From: Microbacterium phyllosphaerae
GTDB lineage: Bacteria > Actinomycetota > Actinomycetes > Actinomycetales > Microbacteriaceae
Direction of reading: 5' to 3'
Length of the DNA stretch: 64,000 nucleotides
NCBI RefSeq assembly: GCF_017876435.1
Contig: NZ_JAGIOA010000001.1
Coordinates: forward strand, 1,674,001 to 1,738,000
The first letter of the stretch is position 1. The number at the start of each line of letters is the position of its first letter. The position numbers and the translations under genes were made by a program. Below are positions 26,256-33,908 of this stretch, piece by piece. The notes below the pieces were generated by a model. That model saw nothing but the letters and a program-made list of their open reading frames with translations. It was not told the DNA's origin and did not search any database.

Positions 26256-27440
26256 ATGACCCTGCTCGACGATGCTCGGGGCCTCCTTCCCGAACTCGTG
26301 GCCCTGCGCCGCGCCATCCACGCCGACCCCGAACTCGGACTCGCGTTGCCCAGAACTCAGCAGAGAGTGCTCGATGCCCTCGAACCGTGGGAGCTCGAGA
26401 CACGGTGCGGCACCGGCCTGAGCTCCGTGGCCGCGGTCGTTCGCGGCGCGCACCCCGGCCCGACGGTGCTGCTGCGCGCCGACATGGATGCCCTGCCGCT
26501 CACCGAGGACACCGGACTCGACTACGCCGCCTCGGGAGAGCGGATGCACGCGTGCGGGCACGACCTGCACGTCGCCGGTCTCGTCGGCGCCGCTCACCTG
26601 CTGGCCGCCCGTCGGGAGGAGCTTCACGGCGACGTGCTGCTGATGTTCCAGCCGGGTGAGGAGATCGGCGACGGTGCGAAGCGGATGATCGACGAGGGTC
26701 TGCTGAAGCTCACCGGATCGACCCCTGTCGCGGCTTTCGGCATTCACGTGGTGCCGGGGGAGTACGGGATCTTCTCGACCCGCGTCGGTGCTCTCATGGC
26801 CGGAGCGATCGAGGTCGAGGTGACCATCACCGGTCAGGGCGGCCATGCCTCGGCGCCGCACCTCACCCGCGACCCCGTGCCGGCACTCGCTGAGCTGGTG
26901 ACGGCTCTGCAGACTTTCGTCACACGACGCTTCGATGTGTTCGACCCTGTCGTGCTCAGCGTCACCCAGGTGCACGCGGGCGGCCCCGCCCGCAACATCA
27001 TCTCCGACACCGCGACCCTCGTCGCCTCGGTGCGGGTGCTCTCGCACGAGAGCAGCGCCCGGGTGCAGGAGGAGCTGCCGGTGCTCGCCCGCGAGATCGC
27101 CGCGGCTCACGGCTGCACCGCGGAGGTCGACACCACCGTGCTCTGCCCGCCGACCGTCAACGACGCGAGCGCTGTCGCCGCCGTGCGCTCGACGCTGGCC
27201 GGGCTGTTCGGCGAGGAGCGGGTGCTCGAGACCCCGAATCCGGTGATGGGGTCGGAGGACTTCTCGTACGTGCTCGAGCAGGTGCCGGGTGCGTTCCTGT
27301 TCCTTCGCGCGACGCCCGCAGAGGTCGATCTCGAGACGGCCGCACCGAACCACTCGCCGCACGTCGTGTTCGACGACTCGGTGCTGGCCGATCAGTCGGC
27401 CGCGCTCGCTGCCTTCGCGCTCGACCGGCTGCGGGGCTGA
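26256..27440 (+). CDS. M20-family N-acyl amino acid amidohydrolase (second paralogue)
   Basis: A 394-residue paralogue of the enzyme at 15623-16816. It has L-L-R-A-D-M-D-A-L near residue 72, M-H-A-C-G-H-D-L-H near 95, F-Q-P-G-E-E-I-G-D-G near 131 and M-G-S-E-D-F-S-Y near 330. The start codon abuts the transporter ATPase stop with no gap, so the transporter ligand is probably the substrate of this hydrolase or its precursor. This direct link between importer and amidase is the best clue that the importer carries N-acyl amino acids or small peptides. Confidence 0.9.
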   Translation: MTLLDDARGLLPELVALRRAIHADPELGLALPRTQQRVLDALEPWELETRCGTGLSSVAAVVRGAHPGPTVLLRADMDALPLTEDTGLDYAASGERMHACGHDLHVAGLVGAAHLLAARREELHGDVLLMFQPGEEIGDGAKRMIDEGLLKLTGSTPVAAFGIHVVPGEYGIFSTRVGALMAGAIEVEVTITGQGGHASAPHLTRDPVPALAELVTALQTFVTRRFDVFDPVVLSVTQVHAGGPARNIISDTATLVASVRVLSHESSARVQEELPVLAREIAAAHGCTAEVDTTVLCPPTVNDASAVAAVRSTLAGLFGEERVLETPNPVMGSEDFSYVLEQVPGAFLFLRATPAEVDLETAAPNHSPHVVFDDSVLADQSAALAAFALDRLRG

Positions 27441-27461
27441 GACAGCCCTTCGCCCCTCGCG

Positions 27462-28838
27462 TCAGCGCTGGAGGAACGCGCGGAGGTCGGCGTTGAGCCG
27501 GGCCGAGACGTCGGCGTCGCTGTACATCATGTGCCCGGCCTCGTAGCGGTGGGCTTCAGTGCGCTCGCGCGGCAGGTCCCAGTGGCGCAGCAGGTGGTCG
27601 GCCGCGCCGACGGTCGTGAGCGAGTCGTAGACCCCGGTGCCGATGAAGAGCCGCGACCGGGGCATCTGCGTCATCCACTGCGAGAGCCGTGCCGGGTACG
27701 GGTACGTGTGGAACGGCGAGGGGCGGCCCATCGCGATGAACCTCGCGCTGCCCTCGTCTTCCCACGTCCAGTTCCGGCCGGCCTCGGGGTCGACGATCCG
27801 GTACGGACGATCGGGGGAGTCAGGGAACGCCTCGGCGAGCAGCTGAGCGAGTCCGGAGGCATACCTCGGCGACAGCGCGACATCAGACGGGTCGATCTCA
27901 CCCTCTCCCCACGAGCGATCTCCGGCTCGCGACTGATAGCGACTGTCTGTGACTCCCAGCGTCCTGCCCCGCAGCAGCCGTGCGCGGAAGTCCTGCTTGC
28001 TGATCCAGAGTCGTGAATCGATCAGCTCCTGCGTCGGGATGCCGATCATGCCGGACAGCCTCGCCGCTGTCTCCGACAGTGCGGATGCTGAGATCTCATC
28101 GCCCTGCAGCATCGCGAGCGCCAGGTCGGTGCGCGCGAAGTGGAGTGCGGCGTCGATCGCGTCGTCGACCGTCGAGTGCTCGCGCGAGCCGACGCCTTGG
28201 AACCACGCGGTCGCCGCCTTGTAGGGCAGATTGGCGAGCGCGCCGACGACGTTGCCCGGCCGGTCGAGGGTCTCCTGGATGTTGACGGCCTGCCCGAGCA
28301 GCGCGATGCCGTCGAGGGGCGCGGTGTCCGCACCGTGCGCGGTGGTCGCGAGGAAAGCCGCGCGCTGCGTGCCATAGCTCTCGCCGAGGAAGAACTTCGG
28401 CGAGTCCCACCGGCGGTGTCGGTTCACCCACTCGGAGATCGCGATGGCGATGGCGTCGGCGTCGCCCTCGACGGACCGGAAGGCCGATGCATCCGCTTCC
28501 TCGGCGAACGATCCGAAACCGGTTCCCGGTGCATCGAGGAACACCAGGTCAGCGACATCGAGGATCGTCGACGGACTCGCCTCGATCCCGTAGGGCGGAG
28601 CGCCGTCGGTCACGGGGTCGCGAGGGATCCGTGCACGCCACGGGCCGATGCCGCTGAGGTGCAGGTAGACCGACGACACGCCGGGGCCGCCGTTGGTGAG
28701 GAACAGCACGGGGCGAGTGGCCGTGCCGTCGACGACGTAGCTGAACGCCGAGACCGTGCCCTGCGCGACGCCGTCCGAGCGCCGCAGCGGCAGCTCCTCG
28801 AGTCGCGCGGTGTACTCCAGGGGGCCCATGCGCCGCAT
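27462..28838 (-). CDS. S10-family serine carboxypeptidase (second of tandem pair)
   Basis: A 458-residue alpha/beta hydrolase of the serine carboxypeptidase family. The N-terminal oxyanion motif is N-G-G-P-G-V-S-S near residue 49, the nucleophile elbow is G-E-S-Y-G-T near 148, and the final catalytic histidine is in Y-E-A-G-H-M-M-Y near 440. No signal peptide is visible, so it is probably cytoplasmic, unlike most S10 enzymes. It begins one base after its paralogue ends, and both would trim C-terminal residues from imported peptides or hydrolyse acyl conjugates. Confidence 0.88.
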   Translation of the reverse strand: MRRMGPLEYTARLEELPLRRSDGVAQGTVSAFSYVVDGTATRPVLFLTNGGPGVSSVYLHLSGIGPWRARIPRDPVTDGAPPYGIEASPSTILDVADLVFLDAPGTGFGSFAEEADASAFRSVEGDADAIAIAISEWVNRHRRWDSPKFFLGESYGTQRAAFLATTAHGADTAPLDGIALLGQAVNIQETLDRPGNVVGALANLPYKAATAWFQGVGSREHSTVDDAIDAALHFARTDLALAMLQGDEISASALSETAARLSGMIGIPTQELIDSRLWISKQDFRARLLRGRTLGVTDSRYQSRAGDRSWGEGEIDPSDVALSPRYASGLAQLLAEAFPDSPDRPYRIVDPEAGRNWTWEDEGSARFIAMGRPSPFHTYPYPARLSQWMTQMPRSRLFIGTGVYDSLTTVGAADHLLRHWDLPRERTEAHRYEAGHMMYSDADVSARLNADLRAFLQR

Positions 28839-28839
28839 G

Positions 28840-30303
28840 TCAGCGGGCGGTGGCGTCGAGGTAGAACGCGTCGAGGTCGCTCTTCATCCGCTCGACCGCT
28901 CGCTCGTCGACGAACGTCATGTGACCGGATTCGTAGAACGTGAAGCGGATGTTCTCGCGCAGCGACGGCGCGAGATAGAGGTGCGCGACGTCGAGCTCCG
29001 GACCGAAGAACGGCGTCGCCAGGTCGTAGAAGCCGCCCATGACGTAGACCTTGAGGTTGGGGTTGCGTCGCACCGCTGCCGAGAGATCGAGCGAGACGTC
29101 GGGAACGAGCTGGGGAGCGTCGATCCCCGGCGCCTTGTGCTTCCAGTCCCAGGCCCGGGCGATCGGCATGTTGTGCAGGTGCCGGTAGTGCAGCTCGCTC
29201 GTGTAGCCGATGTCGTCGACCAGGTGGGTGCGGTAGGTCGACAGGTGCGCGCTGTTCACCCCGGCTGTCGCCGCATCGTCGGTCGCGGGGTCGTGCGAGC
29301 CGTTCCCCACGACGTACTGGTGCTCGGCCGTGAAGCGGGTGTCGAAGCGTCCGATGACTTTGCCCTCGTCGGCGAGCAGCGCATAGCGGTACTGCTCCAT
29401 GCCGATGCGGAAGTGGTGCGTCTTGAGGTAGTCGGCGTCGAGTCCGATCAGGGCGCTCAGCTGCTGGGCCACCGCATCCTCCTGCGCGCCGGAGAGCAGG
29501 TCTCCACGCAGCAGAGCCTCGGCGAATGGGCCCTGTGCGAACTCGCGGGCCTCCGCGAGGAACGGTTCGAGCGCCGTGTGCGTCGTGCGCGCCTTGCCGT
29601 GATACCAGGCGGTCGCCGCATACGAGGGCAGCAGGTTGATGTACTCGCGCGGGCCGCCCAGGTTGCTCTCGCCCCAGTTCAGCACGGTCGACAGCAGCAC
29701 CACGCCGTTGAAATCGAGTCCCTGGTTCTGCAGGCGGTGCACGAGCGCCGATGCCCTGGTCGTGCCGTACGACTCTCCGAACAGGAAACGCGGGGCGTTC
29801 CATCTGTTCGTGAGGGTGAGCCAGCGGGTGATCGCCTTGGCGAAGGCGTCGACGTCCTGGTCGACGCCGAAGACCTCGGACTCCTCGGCGTCTCCGAGCA
29901 GCCGCGAATAGCCGGTGCCGGGGGCGTCGATGAACACGAGATCCGATGCGCTGAGCAGCGTGTGCGGGTTGTCGCCCGAGAGGTAGGGCGCCGGAGGAGT
30001 CGCCTGCGGGGTGTTCGTGGGGGTGCGCTTCGGGCCGAAGCCGCCGATGTTGAGCCACAGGCTCGCAGATCCGGGGCCGCCGTTGAAGAGGAACGTCACG
30101 GGGCGCACGGGGCCGCCGTCGAGGCGGTCGGCGATGTACGAGGTGTAGAACACGCTCGCGAGCGGGCGCTGCTCGTCGTCGCGGACGATCACCGTGCCGG
30201 CACCCGCGGAGTAGGCCAGCGTGCTCCCGCCCACCGTGATCTGGTAGCGACGCGAGGTGAACGTCTCAGAGGTAGCGCTGTCGGCAGGTATCGGCTCGGT
30301 CAC
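28840..30303 (-). CDS. S10-family serine carboxypeptidase (first of tandem pair)
   Basis: This 487-residue paralogue has N-G-G-P-G-S-A-S near residue 74, the nucleophile motif G-E-S-Y-G-T-T-R near 175, and the terminal Y-E-S-G-H-M-T-F histidine motif near 460. The GTG start at 30303 has AGGGAG upstream. No signal peptide is seen. An island-type operator lies about 30 bp upstream, which ties this pair to the catabolic genes rather than to the RamB-like gene that precedes it on the same strand. Confidence 0.88.
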   Translation of the reverse strand: MTEPIPADSATSETFTSRRYQITVGGSTLAYSAGAGTVIVRDDEQRPLASVFYTSYIADRLDGGPVRPVTFLFNGGPGSASLWLNIGGFGPKRTPTNTPQATPPAPYLSGDNPHTLLSASDLVFIDAPGTGYSRLLGDAEESEVFGVDQDVDAFAKAITRWLTLTNRWNAPRFLFGESYGTTRASALVHRLQNQGLDFNGVVLLSTVLNWGESNLGGPREYINLLPSYAATAWYHGKARTTHTALEPFLAEAREFAQGPFAEALLRGDLLSGAQEDAVAQQLSALIGLDADYLKTHHFRIGMEQYRYALLADEGKVIGRFDTRFTAEHQYVVGNGSHDPATDDAATAGVNSAHLSTYRTHLVDDIGYTSELHYRHLHNMPIARAWDWKHKAPGIDAPQLVPDVSLDLSAAVRRNPNLKVYVMGGFYDLATPFFGPELDVAHLYLAPSLRENIRFTFYESGHMTFVDERAVERMKSDLDAFYLDATAR

Positions 30304-30333
30304 GGGGCTCCCTGGAGGTCAATGAATGAGTGA

Positions 30334-30358
30334 ATTGAATATATCTTAATCGATCACT
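30334..30358. promoter_or_regulatory. Catabolic-island operator, copy 3
   Basis: ATTGA, 15 bases containing TATATC, then TCACT. The left half matches copies 1 and 2 closely, and one arm position is changed (TCACT for TCAAT). It lies upstream of the S10 pair and overlaps the last codons of the RamB-like gene. Confidence 0.55.
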
Positions 30359-31796
30359 CGATCGCGTGACGCCCGAGGAAGTTGTAGACCTCGTTGTCGT
30401 CGACGCCGGGGAATGCGCCGCGGGGGAGCGGCGAGAACATGTGCGTGTGCACGCGGGCGCTCGGCCAGGCCTTGCCGTTCCATCGCTCGGTCAGGTCGGC
30501 GGAGGGGCGGCGGCAGCAGGCCTCGTCGGGGCAGCTCGACACGGCCCGATCCGTCGTCTCGCGTCCGCGCCACCAGCGGGCGTCGTCGAAGGGAACGCCG
30601 ACCGTGATCGAGAACTCGCCGTCGGTGGCGGCGCCGGTCTGGGTGGAGCACCAGAAGGTGCCCGATGGCGTGTCCGTGTACTGGTGGTGCTCGTTCGTGC
30701 GGTTCTGCTGCGTGAACGCCGCCCGCGCCTGGAACCTGCGGCACACGCGCTGACCCTCGACGGCACCGGTGACGTCCATCGGCAGGGGGATGTCGTCGTT
30801 CTCGTACACCCGCGTGATCGCACCGGTGGCGTCGACGCGGAGGAAGTGCAGCGACATCCCGAGGTGCTGCGTGAGCAGGTTCGTCATGCGCATGCCCGCC
30901 GCCTCGTGCGTGACGCCGAACGCGTCGCGGAAGTCCTCCACCGCGAGGTTGCGATCCTTCTTCGCTTGCTGCAGGAAGGCCACGGAGGCCGTCTCGGGCA
31001 TCAGGCAGGATGCCGCGAAGTAGTTGATCTCGAGTCGCTGCTGCAGGAAATCGGCGTAGTCGGTGGGAGGGGTGTGCCCGAGCAGGCGGTGCGCCATCGC
31101 CTGCAGCGCCATGGACCGCAGGCCGTGGCCACCGGGGATCGAGGCCGGCGGAAGGTAGATCCGTCCGTTCTCGAGGTCGGTGACCGATCGCGTCGAGTGC
31201 GGCAGGTCGTTGACGTAGATGAGCTCGAACCCGAGCTTCTCGGCCATGATGCTGACCGTGCGGTGTGTGAGCGCGCCCTGCACGTGGCCGGCCGAGCGCA
31301 GCTGTTTCTCGGCGAGCTTCTCGATGTCCCCGAGATAGTTGTGCTGCGCACGCATGCGCAGTCGCAGCTCGGTGTTGGCGCGGCGTGCTTCCTCCGGCGT
31401 CGCGATCGCCTCGCGCTCGCGCCGCTGCAGCTCGCGGTGGAGGCCGAGCATCGACTCGATCGTGTCGTCGCTCATGCCCTTGGTCACGCGCACGGGGGCG
31501 ATGCCGAGCTGGCGGAACACCGGGCTCTCCTGGGCGCGTTCGAGCTCGATCTCGAGGGCGGCTCGGCGGTTCGGCGGCTCACCGGAGATCAGATCGGTGA
31601 CCTCGGTGCCCGTCGCGTGCGCGATCGCCTGCAGCAGAGAGAGCTTCGGTTCGCGTTTGCCGTTCTCGATCAGGCTCAGTTGCGAGCCGGCCACTCCGAC
31701 GAGCGCGCCGAGTTCATCGAGCGTGAACCCCTTCTCGAGGCGGTGGTGTCGGATGCGGTGTCCGAGAGTCGCGAGGTGAATGCCGGAGGGAGCCAT
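30354..31796 (-). CDS. RamB-like XRE-family regulator
   Basis: A 480-residue regulator with an XRE helix-turn-helix at about residues 10-64 (T-L-D-E-L-G-A-L-V-G-V-A-G-S-Q-L-S-L-I-E-N-G-K-R). A long middle region follows, then an IrrE/DUF955-like segment whose usual H-E-x2-H is degraded to H-R-L-L-G-H, and a cysteine-containing C-terminus. Length and layout match RamB, the actinobacterial regulator of acetate metabolism, and related regulators of short-chain acyl metabolism. It is divergent from pckG, with a palindrome in between, so control of the gluconeogenic step is plausible. Confidence 0.82.
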   Translation of the reverse strand: MAPSGIHLATLGHRIRHHRLEKGFTLDELGALVGVAGSQLSLIENGKREPKLSLLQAIAHATGTEVTDLISGEPPNRRAALEIELERAQESPVFRQLGIAPVRVTKGMSDDTIESMLGLHRELQRREREAIATPEEARRANTELRLRMRAQHNYLGDIEKLAEKQLRSAGHVQGALTHRTVSIMAEKLGFELIYVNDLPHSTRSVTDLENGRIYLPPASIPGGHGLRSMALQAMAHRLLGHTPPTDYADFLQQRLEINYFAASCLMPETASVAFLQQAKKDRNLAVEDFRDAFGVTHEAAGMRMTNLLTQHLGMSLHFLRVDATGAITRVYENDDIPLPMDVTGAVEGQRVCRRFQARAAFTQQNRTNEHHQYTDTPSGTFWCSTQTGAATDGEFSITVGVPFDDARWWRGRETTDRAVSSCPDEACCRRPSADLTERWNGKAWPSARVHTHMFSPLPRGAFPGVDDNEVYNFLGRHAIE

Positions 31797-31812
31797 TCCT
31801 TGATCCTAGCGA

Positions 31813-31828
31813 AAGAACATCGATTCTT
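31813..31828. promoter_or_regulatory. Palindrome between the RamB-like gene and pckG
   Basis: AAGAA-CATCGA-TTCTT is a perfect 16-bp palindrome within the 109-bp divergent gap, 78 bp before the pckG start. It does not match the published corynebacterial RamB box, so the binder is unknown. Confidence 0.4.
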
Positions 31829-31905
31829 ATCGCCACGAATGGCCGAAAGTCGGCGTCGAACCGGAAGATGATGGAACAAACGCCCCTCACTTCAAAGGAG
31901 TAGTC

Positions 31906-33768
31906 ATGGCGATCGCCGAAGTCTTCACCCCCCGAGCAGCATCCGTCGCACCGGTGCGCACCTTCGGGACGGCTCCGACGTATGACACCCCTGCGATGGC
32001 AGAGCTCGCGGCCTGGGTCGATGAGATCGCCGCCCTCACCGAGCCTGCCTCGATCCACTGGGTCGACGGCTCGCGGGCCGAGAACGACTGGCTGCTGCGC
32101 GGCCTGGTCGACGAGGGCAAGCTCATCAAGCTCAACCCCGAGTGGCGACCGGGCTCGTACCTCGCCCGCTCGCACCCCAGCGACGTCGCCCGCACCGAGG
32201 GACGCACGTTCATCTCGTCGGAGAACGAAGAGGATGCCGGTCCCACGAACAACTGGGCGCCTCCCGCGCAGATGCGCGAGAAGATGACCGAGATCTTCGA
32301 GGGATCGATGCGCGGTCGCACGATGTTCGTCGTCCCGTTCTCGATGGGCCCCGTCGGCGGCCCTCTCTCGCACATCGGCGTCCAGGTGACCGACAGCGCG
32401 TACGCCGTGGCATCCATCGGCATCATGACCCGCGTCGGCGACGCGGTCACCCGTCAGATCGCCGACGGTGCGCCGTGGGTCAAGACGGTCCACTCCGTCG
32501 GTGCTCCGCTCGCCGCGGGTGAGGCCGACGTCGAATGGCCCTGCAACGACGACAAGTACATCGTGCACTTCCCCGAGACGCTCGAGGTCTACTCGTTCGG
32601 CTCCGGTTACGGCGGCAACGCGATCCTCGCGAAGAAGTGCTTCGCGCTGCGCATCGCCTCGGTCATCGCCCGTGACGAGGGGTGGCTCGCCGAGCACATG
32701 CTGCTCATCCGCGTCATCGACCCCGCGGGCAAGGCGTACCACGTCGCCGCGGCGTTCCCCTCGGCCTGTGGCAAGACGAACCTCGCGATGCTGCGTCCGA
32801 CCATCCCCGGCTGGCGCGTCGAGACTCTCGGCGACGACATCGCGTGGATCCGTCCGGGGGAGGACGGTCGCCTCTGGGCGATCAACCCCGAGGCAGGCTT
32901 CTTCGGTGTCGCACCCGGCACGGGCGAGTCGACCAACGTGACGGCCGTCGAGACCCTCTGGGGCAACACGATCTTCACGAACGTCGCGCTTCGCCCGGAC
33001 GGCGACGTGTGGTGGGAGGGTCTGACCGATCAGGCGCCCGCGCACCTCGTCGACTGGGAGGGCAACGACTGGACCCCGGATTCCGACCGTCCGGCCGCGC
33101 ATCCGAACTCGCGCTTCACGGTCTCGGCCGCGCAGTGCCCGCAGATCTCCGAGGATTGGGAAGAGGCGGTGCCGCTCGACGTCATCCTCTTCGGTGGTCG
33201 TCGCGCGACCAACGTGCCGCTCGTGGTCGAGGCGACCGACTGGACGCACGGCGTCTTCCTCGGCTCGAACATCTCGTCCGAGCGCACGGCCGCTGCCGAG
33301 GGCACCGTCGGCGAACTGCGCCGCGACCCGTTCGCGATGCTCCCGTTCTGCGGGTACAACATGGCCGACTACTTCGGACACTGGCTGAAGGTGGGTCGTG
33401 GCCTCCGGTTCGACCGCGCCCCGCGTATCTTCCAGGTCAACTGGTTCCGCCGCGGATCCGACGGCCGGTTCCTGTGGCCCGGATTCGGCGACAACTCGCG
33501 GGTCGTCGACTGGATCATCCGCCGCATCTCCGGCGAGGTGTCCACCGTCGACAGCCCGATCGGTCGCCTGCCCATCGTCTCGGACCTCAACCTCGACGGC
33601 ATCGAGGTGCCTGAGGCCGATCTCGACGAGCTGTTCTCGGTCGACGCGGAGGCGTGGAAGACCGAGGCCGACCTCACCGAGGAGTTCTACGACACCTTCG
33701 GCGACAAGGTCCCGGCTGCGCTCCGCGCCGAGCTGGCGTCGCTGCGCTACAGGCTCGACAAGGCCTGA
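31906..33768 (+). CDS. pckG: Phosphoenolpyruvate carboxykinase (GTP)
   Basis: A 620-residue enzyme that converts oxaloacetate and GTP to phosphoenolpyruvate, the first committed step of gluconeogenesis. The hyper-reactive cysteine is Cys288 in F-P-S-A-C-G-K-T-N, the same number as in vertebrate enzymes. Other marks are R-P-E-D-G-R near residue 321, F-G-G-R-R near 428, and the guanine-binding P-F-C-G-Y-N region near 480. AAAGGAG upstream supports the ATG at 31906. A hairpin terminator follows. The divergent RamB-like gene suggests control by acetate or organic acid growth. Confidence 0.96.
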   Translation: MAIAEVFTPRAASVAPVRTFGTAPTYDTPAMAELAAWVDEIAALTEPASIHWVDGSRAENDWLLRGLVDEGKLIKLNPEWRPGSYLARSHPSDVARTEGRTFISSENEEDAGPTNNWAPPAQMREKMTEIFEGSMRGRTMFVVPFSMGPVGGPLSHIGVQVTDSAYAVASIGIMTRVGDAVTRQIADGAPWVKTVHSVGAPLAAGEADVEWPCNDDKYIVHFPETLEVYSFGSGYGGNAILAKKCFALRIASVIARDEGWLAEHMLLIRVIDPAGKAYHVAAAFPSACGKTNLAMLRPTIPGWRVETLGDDIAWIRPGEDGRLWAINPEAGFFGVAPGTGESTNVTAVETLWGNTIFTNVALRPDGDVWWEGLTDQAPAHLVDWEGNDWTPDSDRPAAHPNSRFTVSAAQCPQISEDWEEAVPLDVILFGGRRATNVPLVVEATDWTHGVFLGSNISSERTAAAEGTVGELRRDPFAMLPFCGYNMADYFGHWLKVGRGLRFDRAPRIFQVNWFRRGSDGRFLWPGFGDNSRVVDWIIRRISGEVSTVDSPIGRLPIVSDLNLDGIEVPEADLDELFSVDAEAWKTEADLTEEFYDTFGDKVPAALRAELASLRYRLDKA

Positions 33769-33776
33769 CACAGACC

Positions 33777-33802
33777 GGCGCCGGTTCGGGGGAGCCGGCG
33801 CC
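33777..33802 (+). terminator. pckG terminator hairpin
   Basis: GGCGCCGG, a ten-base loop and CCGGCGCC form a perfect 8-bp stem that starts eight bases after the pckG stop and is followed by a short pyrimidine-rich stretch. Confidence 0.7.
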
Positions 33803-33819
33803 TCATCCTTTCCCAGACC

Positions 33820-33882
33820 CGCGAAGGCGGGACGTCAGAGACGAACCCATGGCTGAGTGGTCTCCGGCATCCCGCCTTCGCG
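33820..33882. repeat. 13-bp inverted repeat with 37-base loop
   Basis: CGCGAAGGCGGGA (33820-33832) pairs perfectly with TCCCGCCTTCGCG (33870-33882). It lies between the convergent pckG and ABC exporter genes, downstream of the pckG hairpin. It may terminate the opposite transcript or be a dispersed palindromic element; only one copy is seen in this window. Confidence 0.6.
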
Positions 33883-33908
33883 TACTTTCGTTCCCGCAGT
33901 GCCGGGTG

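Noticed and set aside
31714..33771. A 685-codon antisense frame over pckG
   Set aside because: pckG is unambiguous on the other strand; the antisense product shows no recognisable motif.
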